A stretch of DNA of 64,000 nucleotides from the NCBI GenBank assembly GCA_020466095.1, contig CM035807.1, forward strand, positions 17,532,985 through 17,596,984, read 5' to 3'. This DNA is from Chlorops oryzae (taxonomy: Eukaryota > Arthropoda > Insecta > Diptera > Chloropidae). This document shows positions 43,740 through 56,814 of this stretch, piece by piece. Position numbers and translations under genes: made by a program. The notes under the pieces were generated by a model. It did no database searches, had not been told where the DNA came from, and was given only the letters and a program-made list of their open reading frames with translations. The number at the start of each line of letters is the position of its first letter. Position 1 is the first letter of the stretch.

Positions 43740-45950
43740 TTTTTTTTATTTATTTGGCTGTAAAACTAAAGGATCACTAGAAAACGTAAATAGTGAACCA
43801 CAAAAAAAAAATTAAATTAAAAAACTATTCAAAAAAAGGTCTATTACCATTTATGATTGCTTATTTTAAAGAAGAAAACGTGAAAACCTTTTCAACGCAC
43901 TATGTTCCTTTGTCAAAATAGCATGCTAGAAAAATTCGAGCCGAACAATTTCGTAAATCCTCTAACGAATTCGCTTATAAATTTTTGTACTTCTAAGAAA
44001 TTTTATAAAATTTAAAATCCTTTTTCCCTTTAAATCTCTTTAAATTTGCAATTCTATTTTATAGCATGCGAGAAACTAATTTGTTGGAACATCGAGCAAA
44101 TCGATTTTATAGTAAAGTGTTCTTGGAAATATGATTTGCCTAGTCATTTAGGCATCGAAGTATAAGTAGAACCTTTTATACATACATTTATGCATAAGTA
44201 TTAATTCCAATTAAGTTGAAATCTAAGCCAATGTACCTTTAGGAATGTCATTTCTGTCAACTTTTCATTAATCTGACAAAGAACTTTCAAGAGTTCCTAG
44301 AAATGTGATGTGTGTGTGTGTGTGTGACAAAGTGAAAGCGATGAGAATATTGAAAGCGATGAAACTTTCGAAAAGGAATTTTTTTGCAAAGGAATTTAAT
44401 TTTTTGTTGAAATATTTTAAAATTATTCTTTTAAATTCCTCGAGATATTTTGGAAAGAAACTTGTTTCATAAAGCTATTTTAGCTCGTTCACATGAAGGA
44501 GCAGGTTGGCAGGACTTCGTCGCAGTTATTTCCATAAATTACAAATTAAAATTTCCTCCTGGCTGCCATGGTAATTAGAATTTAAAAATGGCGACCGGAA
44601 GATACATTCACATGAATTTAAATGAAAAGGAATATATCCGCTGAACTAGAATCCCTTTAAAGCAGTTCTTGGATATTGTTTCGAGCTGGACTGGCCCAAT
44701 TTCTAAGGACATTTGAAGTCCAGAATGAATAATTTACATACAAATATACAAAGTCGAAATTTTTAATGGTATTTTTGTTCAAAAATTTAAAAAAAAAAAA
44801 TGGAAGCTCTTAAAACCTTCCCCGCCCGGTTCATTATTTTATTTCCTTCCATTCCATAATGAGGGTACCCAAAAACCTACCATGGCGAATGATAATTAAA
44901 TTCGCACTAATCTTTCCGTAATTTATTTTATCATCGGCATCAAAACGTTCTGCGACAGTACGACATCGAATTGTCTCAATGGATGCTGGGGTCGCTGTTA
45001 ACCGAAGATTATTTTCCAAATCAAATTTAGATGGTTTCCTACCCCCGGCTCCAATGAAATGGGTAAACGGCGACAGGGTAGAGGAATAAGGAAAAACGGC
45101 AAACGAAAGCCGAAAAAGAAAAAACCTTGCGCGTTTCCTTCCATCCAGATCTTCTGGTGTTATCGTGTAAAGCTGCTAAATATGTCTTCATCCCTCGGGC
45201 ATTGTCGCTGATACGCTTGTCTATGTCCTTCGCGTGTATCTTTGTGTATAAGCTATGCGTGAATTGCTTTCATGCTTGTGTGCACTGCTCAAATCGATCG
45301 GCAAGCATTTTGGTGGGAGAGGGGCGGGGGGCTGGGCCGGGAATTGGGGGGAGGAGAAAATCGAATAAAATTAAGCTGACTCAATAAAAATCAAAGAGCG
45401 TTAATGCCGACATTATGACTTTAACCTGCAACTGTGGACTTTTAACCATTCGACCGTAACCATAACCGACCATGTAAGGAGCACATTGACATACAGAAAT
45501 GGCAGTGAACAATCCAGAAGGGATACGAGGAAACGAGAATAGAGCTCATATGACTTGCAGTGGGAACATACACACGATGTAAGATTAATGTGAGTCAATA
45601 TAATTTATGGAGATGGAGAATTTTTTTTTTTCGTAACTTGTTCGAAATCGATGGTTTCTATATGATTAGGTACACTGGAACTTGAGATAATTATGTTGAG
45701 TTCGAGATGAATTTTTCTCTGCTGATTAAAGGTGTGTGTGTGTTTTTTTGAATTTTAGAAAAGAATTTTCGCTTTAATGTACGATGCTAGTGAATTTCAT
45801 ATAAAGTCGCCCCGCCAAATGATTCCTTGAACGGACATTAAAGGGTTAAGAGTTCTTAAATCGATCATGGATGTTATTCTTGTTAATGGCTCATACTCAG
45901 GTATGATGTGAATACTTGTACTTTAAAGGTAAATAAGTAAATAAGCTGCA
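43740..45950. other. Upstream region, no gene supported
   Basis: This is AT-rich with a short (TG)n run at 44311-44325 and a G-rich patch at 45310-45356. No transposon ends or exons were recognised. Confidence 0.35.
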
Positions 45951-46017
45951 ACCTCATTGAGTATGGGAGGGACGGCTAAATTTTCTCATCCGCTTCGGAG
46001 GAGATCAACATGTCGTA

Positions 46018-46560
46018 AATTTACCTCTTTTCTGTCTTTCTCTCAGATTTTCTCTCTCATTTTCTCTTTTTCTCTCTTTATTATTCTCTCTCACTCTCTT
46101 TCTTATTCTCTCTCTTTCTTTCTTATTCTCTCTCTCTTTCTTATTCTCTCTCTTTATTCTCCCTTTCTTTCTTCTTTTTCTTTTTCTTTCTCTTTTTTTC
46201 TCTTTCTTTATCTCTTTCTTTATCTCTTTCTCTCTCTTTCTCTGTCTCTCTCTTTCTATCTCTTTCTCTCTCTTTCTCTCTCTTTCTCTCACTTTATCTC
46301 TCTTTCTCTCACTTTATCTCTCTTTCTCTCTCTTTCTCTCTCTTTCTCTCTCTTTCTCTCTGTTTCTCTCTTTTTCTCTCTCTTTATCTCTCTCTTTCTC
46401 TCTCTTACTCTCTCTTACTCTCTCTTTATCTCTCTTTCCTTCTCTTTCTCTCCCTTGCTCTCTCTCTTTCTCTTTCTATCTCCTTTTTTCTCTCTCTCTA
46501 TCTCTTTCTCCCTTTCTCGCTCTCCTTCCCACACTCTTTCTCTTTTTTTGTTCCCTCTCT
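46018..46560. repeat. Polypyrimidine (TCTCTTTC)n tract
   Basis: More than 500 bp of almost pure C/T on the plus strand are made of CTCTCTTT units of 8-12 bp with minor interruptions. The long open frame here is a by-product. Mirror-symmetric pyrimidine tracts of this length can form triplex (H-) DNA. Confidence 0.92.
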
Positions 46561-46699
46561 CTCTCCCACACCCACACCCACAACCTCACACTTTTTCTCT
46601 TCCTTCTCTCTCCCCCACATCCTCACTCTGACTTTCTTGCTCTTCTCTCGTCACCAAAACCAAATTTCTCTTATACTTTTGTTTCCCACTCTAGGCGCG

Positions 46700-48190
46700 T
46701 TATTTTATAAAACTATTTTCGGATCTTTGAACATTAAAATATTGCCGTAAAAAGTACAGTCCATCTCATAAATGGGTTTAAGCTCCGAAATTTAATTAAA
46801 ATTATTGCTGGAATTTTGAGCACATAAATTACTTTACTCCTTAGCGACTCAAAGGCTCAAACCACAGCTCAATCCGTTTATTTTATTATCGCTGTTATGC
46901 AATTTGTAGAAAGAAATAAAATAAATAAATATAAAAAAATAAATAGAAATTCATCGTCACGTTTTGCACGATTCAACTCGCTCTCACCTTGAGCAATAAT
47001 TTCTCGCCGAGATTTAATTTGATGGCTTCGAAGGCAGCGAGGCTAAGTCAGGCAGAAATCAACGAAAGACATTCTACAATAATTTATTTCAATTTTAGTT
47101 GGAAATGATAAAACCGTATGGAGACGGAGCGAAATAGCTCACGTCTCATAGCAGGCTGCTGCGGCCAAATCTTTATGACTGTGTAAATCTGGCAGATTAG
47201 AAATTTGTTCCGCTTTGGCATAGCGTATGGCAGTGTGACAGGAGCGCTGGGGGTGCAAGGAGATTCTGACTGCAACCCACAGAACGCAATGGCAACAACG
47301 AACTTCAACGAACAATGAAAAACGTTAGACAACCTGCGAATTTGAAGCGGAAATCATGCCAAGTGCCATGACGGAAGCGCCCATCTCTGCGTGCTCTAGC
47401 ACGAATGCCTTTGCGAAAGTGTATGTGTGTGTTGTGTGTGTTTGAATGCTTGTGTGCCGATGTGTCTGTGTGAGTGTGTTTGCTCTTGGGGTAGTTTTTA
47501 TTAACCACAGGAACATGCAAAGGATGCCAACAATGAACACACCCAATGGCCAACACCCACAATTATTCCAGCGACAACTCAATTCAGTTTGAATCGAATA
47601 TACAACCACACACACACACACACATACGCGCATATGCATACATACAGGCATAACTACTTAAAAATTATGTGCCATGCATACAGGAGTTTATGGATGATAC
47701 AATATCAAGAGCATATCAGGATACAGTTTCATTGGCACACGCTTGAGCTAATTTAATCGCTGCAAATTGCTCGACAATCTACACAGTAGGATTATAGAAA
47801 TTTGTTAAGGGATTTGGAATATTGTGGATTAAGAATAATGAAACAAATGGGCGTCTGTATTTTTTTGTTTTTATTTGACTATATAAAATATGTCCAAGAA
47901 CATAAGCTGAATTGAGTCAAATTTCGATTAAGATTGAGGGCGTAAAATGTATAGGTGCCCTCAGAGAGGAATAAGAGTAGTGATGCGGATGTCCACAATA
48001 CGAAATGCTTAAAAACGACGTGGAGAAGGAAGGGTCTGCTGTGGTCCCATTTATACCTATATCCCGTAAGTTCAGAGTTAAGAGATCAGAGACCTATTTT
48101 GTCGGACATTTGAATTGTTCGACCAGCGAGTAGAGAGCCAGATCGGAACTATATTTCAGGAGTCGTACAGTACGGTAAGGATGTATGGAA
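46700..48190. other. Upstream region, microsatellites only
   Basis: (CA)n at 47607-47624 and TG-rich stretches at 47420-47480 are present. A minus-strand frame at 47500-47650 has a hydrophobic stretch but no acceptable donor in phase with Skeletor, so I do not call it a first exon. Confidence 0.35.
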
Positions 48191-48199
48191 CTGATCAGA

Positions 48200-48460
48200 G
48201 CCCAATAAACACAAAGATGATAGTTATCATATACCTACATATGTCATAATATATGTTAGTGTACTTCGAGAACAAAATGATAGTTAACATATTGTATAGT
48301 ATCATAAATAGATGTTAACTATAATATGACAACCATCATATATCATATCATATCAATATCATTCAATATCATATATGTGGGTGGAATGTAGAACAAAATA
48401 CATATCATATATGGATCATATATTATAGTCATATATGATATAAATTTCCGACAATATGCT
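48200..48460. repeat. ATATGAT-type imperfect repeat field
   Basis: The stretch is dense in ATCATATAT, CATATGAT and TATGATA words in both orientations, giving many small hairpins. There is no fixed unit length. Confidence 0.55.
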
Positions 48461-48489
48461 ATCATCTAGCTTTTTGGAAGACGAATCAA

Positions 48490-48949
48490 CCCTGCAGTAA
48501 AAGTTGGACAATTATTTGAAAAGAACTAGTACTTTAACCAGAACTAGAAGAACCAGTGCAAGAAAGCTTCCACCATAAGTATACTAGTGATGATTGGAAT
48601 AATCATATGCGTTCATTAAAGTTGAACTAGAAATCAATCGATAGTGACTGAATATAAATATTTTGCCCGCACGATGGGCTTGGGCTTACAGAAAAAGGAA
48701 AACAAATCAACGATTCTGGTACCTTTTTCCCCGTAAACAACACTGGTATTTAACTGGTGCATATTTACCCAATTGGATCCAAAAGTACTGGAATAGTTCC
48801 GGTGCATACTGTACTAGTGCTTTCCTGTACAGATTTTGTACGGATTTTCAACAGAATTTTATGTGGACACGGGAATAGAAAAGAACTAGTACTGGTGGCT
48901 TTTGCACTAGTAACCTACTAGTACAGCATTAGTTCAAATTCCTACAGGG
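48490..48949. mobile_element. MITE with CCCTG(C/T)AG ends and ACTAGT words
   Basis: The ends CCCTGCAGTAAAAGTTGGAC and (inverted) CCCTGTAGGAATTTGAAC are matched in part. Inside there are at least six ACTAGTACT or ACTAGT words near both ends. The same CCCTGCAGTAAT end occurs at 49088 and, inverted, at 61790. The class is unknown, and no target duplication was seen. Confidence 0.55.
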
Positions 48950-49087
48950 AAGTTTCAATACAACTCTAGATATGTTCGTCAATCTTTTTTTATATAATTT
49001 CCTTACCCAAGGGGACAAGTGCTTGGACAGTTTCTTATGAGGGAAATCGAATAATCATAGAAAAAATGAAGTAAATTAGAGGCAGTA

Positions 49088-49461
49088 CCCTGCAGTAATG
49101 AAGAGGACAATGTACCGCAAAGGCGTACCCTGAGGTTACTTCAAATATCTCTTATCGGAAGACCGATTATTTTATATATGAGAATTGACTAGACCTTGAG
49201 TTGGAATGTGCAATCTAGAAGAAGTGTAGTTAAAAAATAATACCAACTGTTATATATGAGACAATTGATCACTAATTGACCACAATAGGGGTCTACTCGT
49301 GGAGTAGTTCAATGTGGGACTGGTTAAATGTGTGAGTGGTTATTTTTCGATGAAAGCTCAATGTTAAAAAGCATTGATTGGCAAATAAAAAGGGAGTAGT
49401 CCTGGTTTTGTTTTTTGACTAGTCGGGGAGTAGCTCGAGAGTATTTGGAATTAATGCAGGG
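49088..49461. mobile_element. MITE with CCCTGCA(G/T)TAAT ends
   Basis: The ends CCCTGCAGTAATGAAGAGGA and (inverted) CCCTGCATTAATTCCAAAT bound a 374-bp AT-rich sequence without coding capacity. It is related by its tips to 48490-48949. Confidence 0.55.
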
Positions 49462-51030
49462 TTGAGACCATACAGAAGCGATGAGAAAATCATGCAAGAA
49501 AAAGTTTGTAATAAAAAATTTTATTTTCTGGCCGAAAGCATTTTGCTTATTAACGAAAAATTCGAAAGTTTAATGAACCGATGGCGGCAAACCAAACCAT
49601 TTTTTGCTGTTGTGTTAATGTATTTTTTTTATATTTTTTTTTAAAGAAATTTTTTAGGAAAAACAAGAGGAACAAATCCGAGGTCTATGTACGAGACTTT
49701 ATGAGGCGGACGAATCCAATTATGTTTGGGTTCTTTCGAGTTTATATTATCAGCAAAGAAATTTGCCTTTGACAATTATAGCTCATTGGAACTTTTCTCC
49801 GAAAGTCTTTCTTGGTTGTTAGGGTCTTATTGTCAAGTTTTGTGTGTGTGTATTTGTATGTGTATGTGTATTCACTGAAAAATCGCGGACAAGACACAAA
49901 ATTAAAATCCAATTAGAGGGAAATCAGCTAAATTCTACTGTTAATTATTTTCGCTAATAGAACCCATTCCAGTTTCAGGCTTCCAAAAGAAATTCTTAAT
50001 AAAGCAACTAAGGGTGTTATATTCCGTCATGCCTGACAATGAAATAAGCGGTAGGTACATTTTTTTTGTATCTATTTAGACTGAATAAAAGCCGGCAAAG
50101 ATGAAAGAAGAAACTGGATTGATCCACGCTGAACTGGTTCCGTAAAACCGGTGAGGCATGTAAATATTAATTCACATGCGTTGATGCTGTAAAATTTTAT
50201 ACATAAGTATATTGAAAAAGAAGAAGGGTCAAAGAACTGTGGAGGGACCATAACTAGTGACGAAAACCGTCAATATGAAATCTTTCTAGTTTAAATATTT
50301 AACCGAGTGAGAAGCCTCAAAATATTGTTAGGCAAAAAGAGGGTTCAACTATGTATGAGCAATGTGGTTTCCGTCAAAAATAGGTATTAAGATGTAAGCC
50401 TAAAATCCTCTACTCGATTTCGTTTTCAGTCAAATATTTTATTTAAAAAAATGTAGGACTCATAGGAGGAAGTTGCAACCTAGCTTTTAAATTATTTAAA
50501 TAGATATTGGATGCATTCAGCAGGCTCATCTGTGGAGTAACTGTTGATTAAAATTCGGCTAAAAGGTGCGCTACCAACTGAGTTTTCGCAGAATGTTGAC
50601 TGAGTGGACCACAGTTTTGGAAATAGAGCCCTCGCAGTTGAGTTTGCTGAATGCACCCATTGTTTCAAAAAGGCTTTCTTTCTCCTTTAAGCCATTCGAT
50701 ATATAATTAATAAGCGTAAGGGGGGGACATACATAGGTACCCAGCGGGAAATGTCCCACTGACATCATCGATGAAGTCAGGGTGACTTTGGAGCTGGAAC
50801 GCATGCGATTTCATAGGACATTTTGTATGAAATTTGTACAGGAGTTGGACAGTGAATTCACCGCATGCATGGCATGCTAGGGGGTGCGATGGCGAAAAAA
50901 GTATTTGAGAGAAGCACACATTTCTCTTTTCTCTCTAAATGTCACCTTATAAGAAACCGGTTCGAAAACTCTCTTCTTTGTTTTCTCTTTGAATAATTTG
51001 AAAATTTTTTAAAATCTAATTTCAAAAATT
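49462..51030. other. Upstream region, no gene supported
   Basis: No domain-bearing frame is present. GTCATCGATGACATC-like words at 50755-50775 and again at 51236-51252 may mark a decayed fold-back element, but the borders cannot be set. Confidence 0.35.
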
Positions 51031-51037
51031 TTTGTTC

Positions 51038-51130
51038 GCCTCAGCCAGGAATCGAATCAGCGATCTTCGGATTCTGAATCGAGCACTCATCATCTACACG
51101 AATTCATGCTAACGCTGAACTGACGCTAAA
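51038..51130 (-). other. tRNA-like relic (SINE head?)
   Basis: The minus strand has a B-box-like GATTCGATTCC (51048-51058) preceded by GCTCGATTCAGAATCCGAAG, which looks like an anticodon arm, and followed by TGGCTGAGGCG. No canonical A box is visible. It could be a SINE head or a degraded tRNA copy. The fold was not tested. Confidence 0.3.
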
Positions 51131-51869
51131 ACCTTATTTAAATTTCAGTAGCCATTTTAGATTCAAGCACGTGAACAGCATCCCTCTACGATGACATGTC
51201 GCCCAAGATTACATGCATGATAATGTCACCCATATGTCATCGATGACATCACTGGTGACTCTGTCTGCTAAGAAGAACCTCTAAAATAATAGGGCCGTCC
51301 ATATAATAACAGCATGTGTTTGACCATTTCCAAAAACCTCCTCCCCCCTTTCCCCTTTCCCCTTTCCCACTATCACAACACATAATTGTTTATATCGAAT
51401 TTAAGTTAATCGAAAGAATGTTTCGATATATCAAATGACACGGTACTTCAAATTATGCCAAAAGATTGCCATCGCTATCTTAGAGAGGTATTTTTGTGAA
51501 GCTTCAAACCTGAATCAACATCACGATAATTTTTCCATATTATTTATCGAATCTGACGTTTAAACGTGTTCCATGAAATCATTATCGCAAATAGACGATT
51601 ATGTCTAGTGGATTATGATTTCCGAGAATAGCGGGATTCTAAAATCCAACCGTCACAACAAAATCAATGAGCCGACATAATTTCTGCAGCGAGAGTGAGA
51701 GAAAAAAAAACCAGCTTTAAAATAAAAATTTTCCATTTATCTTCGTTTTAACACCATTTGAATGCGGCCGAAGAACCAAAACCGATTGTCGCTCTAAGCC
51801 ACAACGATAATTTCGCACAAAGTCAATGACCCGGGCAGCACGCAGTCTCAGTTAAAGCGAAAAAAAAAA

Positions 51870-52657
51870 CAAGTAAGAAAGCTAAAGTCGGTCAAGCCCG
51901 ACTTTGAAATACCCAGCGTCCCGACATTATGAGCGCACTATGTTTTGCTTCTCTATTTGTGGGCGTGGCAGTGGGAGGGCAACATAAATTATTTCCCTAC
52001 ACCTTTCATTCGCCTTGGTGAACCTATGTTGCGAATTTGAAGCTTCTACGCCTTTTACTTCGGAAGTTACGAAAATTCTCCATTTGTGGGCGTGGCAGTG
52101 GGCGGGCTACATAAATTTTTGTTCCTACACCTTTCATTCGCCTTGGTCAACCTATGTTGCGAATTTGAAGCTTCTACGCCTTTTACTTCACAAGTTACGA
52201 TAAGCCCTTATTTGTGAGCTTATTTGTGGGCGTGGCTCACGGAGGGCGGCGTTCATCGTTTTCCAGGATATGTCCCTTTTTGTAGTTTACCAGTAAACCA
52301 AATATCAATGGAATGTGTTGAGTGGTCCGCAAGTTACAAGCATTTTACTGAAAACACATTATATTCATTTGTGGGCGTGGCAGTGGGCGGATGTCTCCCA
52401 TTTTTACTAAGGATCATATTCGAATCCCGATATACCTGTGTGCCAAATTTCGACTTGATTGGTCCAGCCGTTTCGGAGCAGATCCGACCACGGACAGACG
52501 GACAGACGGACGGACGGACGGACAGACGGACATGTCTAAATCGATTCAGTTTTTGATCCTGATCATTTCTATATATATATGTCTATATCTCCGGAGCTTA
52601 GTTCTCTCTGTTACAAGATTCGCACAAAACTAATATACCCCGCTTACGCTGGGTATA
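51870..52657. mobile_element. Long fly repeat, GGGCGTGGC units and GGACA run
   Basis: The element begins ACAAGTAAGAAAGCTAAAGT and CGGTCAAGCCCGACTTTG. It has two nearly identical 129-bp tandem units (from 51957 and 52086), each with TTTGTGGGCGTGGCAGTGGG and GCGAATTTGAAGCTTCTACG. A GACGGACAGACGG-type run lies at 52488-52530, and the element ends CCCCGCTTACGCTGGGTATA. The CCCGACTT start and GGGTATA end are standard for a very common dispersed fly repeat of unclear class. It is the same architecture as 30881-31753. Confidence 0.65.
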
Positions 52658-54399
52658 ATAAACAAACACAATAAGTAATTTCAAAACATGCCAAATTCAA
52701 ATATGTACAAAATATTACATGGCTGTATGGGTTCGCGTGTGTTCAAGCCCATATACAACCTTCGCATGAATAGGCACGTATGTGGTATATTGGTGTACAC
52801 GTTCGTCCAAGTAGTCAACATGAAAGCACTTAAAACGTCTCACAGCGAACCTCAAAGCCACAAAATCATGCTTTTGTCGAAATTCAGGCCACAAAACTTA
52901 ATTGATAAAAAAAAATTCTCTTGCTGCAATTTTCGCTACAAAATTTTTCACTGCTGTCGATGACTGCCGACTGCCTATGATGTAATTTATGCAACAACTG
53001 GCTTGGGCCTCTACCTAAAAAAAAATAAAAACTACTATAAAAATAAAATAAAATGAAAAATTAAACAAAAGTGGGGAAAAAAGAATAAAAAACAGCATAA
53101 AAATGCGGTTCAAATCCGGGCTTTGTTGCTTTTGAATGCAGCCAAAAGTCGCAATCACATCGCATGCAGTTCGATGTGAATTGGTTAAGCGAGCGGAAAA
53201 GCATAACACCGGGCAACAAAGATTTTGCGAAACAATGTCGCCTTTTGTTTGGCAAATTCAATTAGCAATATTGCGATAATTTGGGTGTGAACATATTGGC
53301 CAGAGAGTTTATTGAGCTCAATAGGTAAATAGAAAAAAAAAAAATGTCTTCTTAAAAAGTCGAACAAAGAAACTTATTGTTCAGTTCATTATGACTATGG
53401 CTCGGGTAAAAATTCCGTAAGAAATGCAAAAATTACGTTAGAAACGAGGGAAAAAATGCCCTGAAAATATTAAAAATAATTTAGGTACCTATCTGAAAAA
53501 TGTCTGAAAATCCTTAGAGGTAACGTGAAAAGATCGGAAAAGCAGAAAAATTTAAAATTTTTCATACAAAGCATCGTTCAATTAGTGTCTAAGCCTCTTT
53601 GATTTACGAGTTTTAAAAGTTTTCGCGGCAAAGAGACGTTTAAGGGAAGACCCTTATTGATTAATAGATAGCCAATAAATGCGAAAAAAATTGCTTTCAA
53701 AAATGAAAATCTTTGATGGCGTCTAAAACATAGACCATAGACCTTAAGGACATTTTTCAGAAGAATCAACTTAAGGCATATTCTTATTGTTTTAACTGAT
53801 TTTTTTTTTAAATTTATTGTATTTATTTATTTTTTTTTTCATTTTTTCCAAACCCTAATTAAACCTTGTTTTAACTGGGGGTGGAAAAATCCTATGAACC
53901 GAAATGCAACACTGGGAATACTGTCGTGTTATATCGATAAAAGCTTTCGTCACAGGGGAGTATCGATATGAAACCATTACTAGTTGACAGCCCTGTATTT
54001 TTTCTATGCAAAGAACTTTTTTTTTTTTAAAGCTAGCCCAAGATGGCATAAACTTTACAGAGACTTCCCCGTTCTATGAATAAACCTAAGGAGGTCCCTG
54101 AAAGATAGGGAAAGAGAAATCTTTACATACAAGTCGCTCGTACCCAAGACTCGCAGTCTGCTTCGCGTGAAAGCCGAATAGTGGAACAAATAATGCTCCT
54201 TCTTCTGTCTTAATATTAATATTGGGACCTCAGTTGCGAAAACAGCTCGCAGGATTAACCTTGAAATTGGAGCCTAAGTCACTCGACAGTGTCTCGTTGT
54301 TTTGAAAAATTTCGTTTCGTTTCGAGATCAACGGCAAAAATGAATTTCGTGGGCGATTGGAGTGCCCGCCTTTCACTCCTTTGTCATCATAATACTGGA
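52658..54399. other. Upstream region, one MITE end, no gene
   Basis: 53577-53657 matches the right end of the MITE at 9579-10473 (GCGGCAAAGAGACGTTTAAG). Otherwise there is AT-rich sequence with T and A runs. The open frames have no known domain. Confidence 0.4.
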
Positions 54400-54790
54400 A
54401 CTTTTTTTTAATCAAATTGTTACATACGACGAAAAGTGGATCCTTTATGGAAAGCGTTATCGCAGTGATCGAGATGAGAAACTCAAACTAGATATCCACC
54501 AAAAGAAGCTCTTTCCAACTGTTTGTTGGTTCCTGTGGAGGAGTTATACGCTAGGTAAAGCTTCATAAAACCATGGGTATCGATCAAGGCAGAGGTTTAC
54601 TGCAGAGGCTTACTGCAGACAGCTTGACGATATGATGGAGAAAACTTGCTGTTAAACAGCCCAAACTGGTCAATAGATTGGCCCCCATGTTGTTGTAAGA
54701 CAACGTTCGACTACAAAATGCAAAAAAAAAAATATTCTACTATAACTCCTCATATGGGAAAATGCTAAATTTTCACCACAACGTGCTACA
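54400..54790 (+). pseudogene. Mariner transposase relic (DD34D-like)
   Basis: The plus strand reads IVTYDEKWILYGKRYRSDRD and, after a gap, LDIHQKKLFPTVCWFLWRSY, matching the mariner VTGDEKWI and LHxKKVxxSVWWD blocks. The downstream frames give TADSL, KLAVKQPKLVNRLAPMLL and a stop before DNVRL, matching the block before the second catalytic Asp. Several frame changes and stops show a dead copy. The inverted ends were not located. Confidence 0.75.
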
Positions 54791-56200
54791 CAGTGTCGCT
54801 CAAGAAACAACAAAAAATGACTTACATTTTTCATGAACTCTAGCATTTCAGCATTTTTTCACCAAGCCGGCCAGCTTAATTGATGTGCTACGCCGGCGCA
54901 ATGGGGTCTTGGCTCTACATTTAAAACAAGCTATTAAGGCTCATAAAAACATGAATTATTGTGTGGAAAAACTTGAAGGATTTTTTCTTATTTACGTTTA
55001 AATTTTTTTTTTTTTTTTTTTTTTTTGCGAACTTCCAATGTTCAGCGATAGCCGAACCCAATCGCTCCTACGAATCTGATATGCGTATGCTCTAAAAATT
55101 TTCAAATCGATTTAATCAATTTGATCACGATGATTGGATTTTGTTGCTTTATTTGCTTAATTCCTTGTAGAAAAAATAAAAAATGGAATTCGCTTAAAAA
55201 CCACTCGATACCATAAAGTAAGTCGCAGAGGATCATCGAAGCAGCTTAATTGCTCGCTGCACTCCGTATCGGCTAATTTTGGCTAACGATTATCTCATCA
55301 TGTATGTACGTGGGCGGTTCGTTAAATGACATAATGGCACACATTTTATAGTCTCTGTCAATCAACAAGTTTGGCCGTTACGAAACATGGTGAACACAAC
55401 ACAATCAGACACACAACGCTATATGGGTATGTTATGTATACCTACTATAAGTGCATATGATTTACACATACATACATACATGTATGTTAAGTTGATATTG
55501 GGACAATTTCGGGGTTTCGATTTCATTGAATTTCAACCCAAATTGGCTCATTGAAAATTTTGATTTTATTTTTATAATTAGCTCAATTTTCTTTTTTCGG
55601 ACACGCATTTATTTATTTTATTCAATTTAATAATTCAAAACGTGTTTTTTTTCGTTCGATTCGTTTTTTCGCCCGTAAAGAAACGCTTTTTTAGAAGCTC
55701 AATTGTAAAATTTCGCATAGAGCAAAAATTTTATATTGTAATTATTTTGGAAGGTTTCATAATGCTTGATTGTTCCACGCTATTGTTGTAGAAGTTTTTT
55801 TCTCACATGATTAGTTAATTTCAAAATAAGAATGGTATTCTCATGAGCTTTTGTTATTCGAGTTCATCCGTAACCATTTCTCAAGGTCTTTTAATGGAGC
55901 CGGCCTTTTCGAGTTTGGTAAACTCATCGAAACGATTTCTTGAATGTCTTTGTCTATGTCTTTCAACAATTCAGAGTCTTTTTTTTTATAAAAATTAAAT
56001 TAAAAAGTCTTACAAAAGCATTTAAATTATCTTATGAGCAGAGGAAAGCTTCGAAATCATTTATTCGGTGAGGTCATTCAGTTGAAGGTCCTGTTTGGGA
56101 GCCAAAAAATATTAAGAAGAGTCGAATAAGTTGTTAAGTTCTTGGGATTGATGTTGGTTTTAGCTGCTACATGACGTTTTTTTCGGGTCAGTTATTACTA
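54791..56200. other. Upstream region, no gene supported
   Basis: There is a T20-plus run near 55005-55026 and a (CATA)n stretch near 55468-55488. Nothing coding was recognised. Confidence 0.35.
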
Positions 56201-56702
56201 CCCAGCCAACCATATATGGAGTGCTCTGAAGAATAGAGCAAAAGGACATCTTTAAAGCACCCTGACGAAGTGATTTCGGAGTGATCCGAATAGGAGTGTA
56301 AAAGGACTCCTAACGCAATCTGTTCGAAGTAGTTTTGCCAAAGCCTCAAAAAACAACGTCTAGGAGCATTTAGGGAGACCACACGAGTCATTCTTTAAAA
56401 ATATATAGGTATCTGAAAGAGAGTCCAAACAGACTCTTAAGGGGCATTCTAGCAATCATGAAAGATAAATTTTGAGATCCCAAAAAGTAGACTTTTCCCA
56501 TATAAGGCTCTGTGCTATTTTCTCCCGAGAAAACGTTCATTATGAGCTCCTATCGCAGCTTTTTTGGAACATTTACGCTCGGGAAAAGGAGTCTTTAGGA
56601 GCTCACGAAAATGAGTCTTTAGGAACTCCGGAAATGGAGTCTTTAGGCGCTCCGGTAAAAGAGTCTTTAGGCGCTCCGTTCGGACTCTTTTGGTTGGCTG
56701 GG
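56201..56702. mobile_element. TIR element with internal 30-bp repeats, TA flanks
   Basis: The inverted ends CCCAGCCAACCA and TGGTTGGCTGGG are perfect over 12 bp, with TA on both sides (56199-56200 and 56703-56704). The right half contains four copies of a 28-30 bp unit (GAGTCTTTAGG plus GCTC at 56591-56682), and the left half has matching inverted words (AAAGGACTCCTAACG). The small plus-strand frame over the array encodes repeated KESLGAP-type units and is probably not a gene. Confidence 0.75.
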
Positions 56703-56814
56703 TACAACTGTGTTTTCCATAAATAAGGCTAAAACTCAGTTATGGAATGGAAAAGAAGACATCAAACAGCCTATGAGATAAAACCATAAGAAAAAGGCCA
56801 AGAAAATGAGCAAC

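Noticed and set aside
45957..46631. 224-codon Ser/Leu/Phe-rich frame resembling a membrane protein
   Set aside because: It is the translation of the polypyrimidine tract.
47500..47651. Hydrophobic minus-strand frame as a possible Skeletor signal-peptide exon
   Set aside because: No donor of the required phase follows, and the surrounding sequence is CA/TG microsatellite.
50733..51270. Possible fold-back element with GTCATCGATGACATC words
   Set aside because: The inverted segments are short and unevenly placed. No terminal repeats or target duplication were found.
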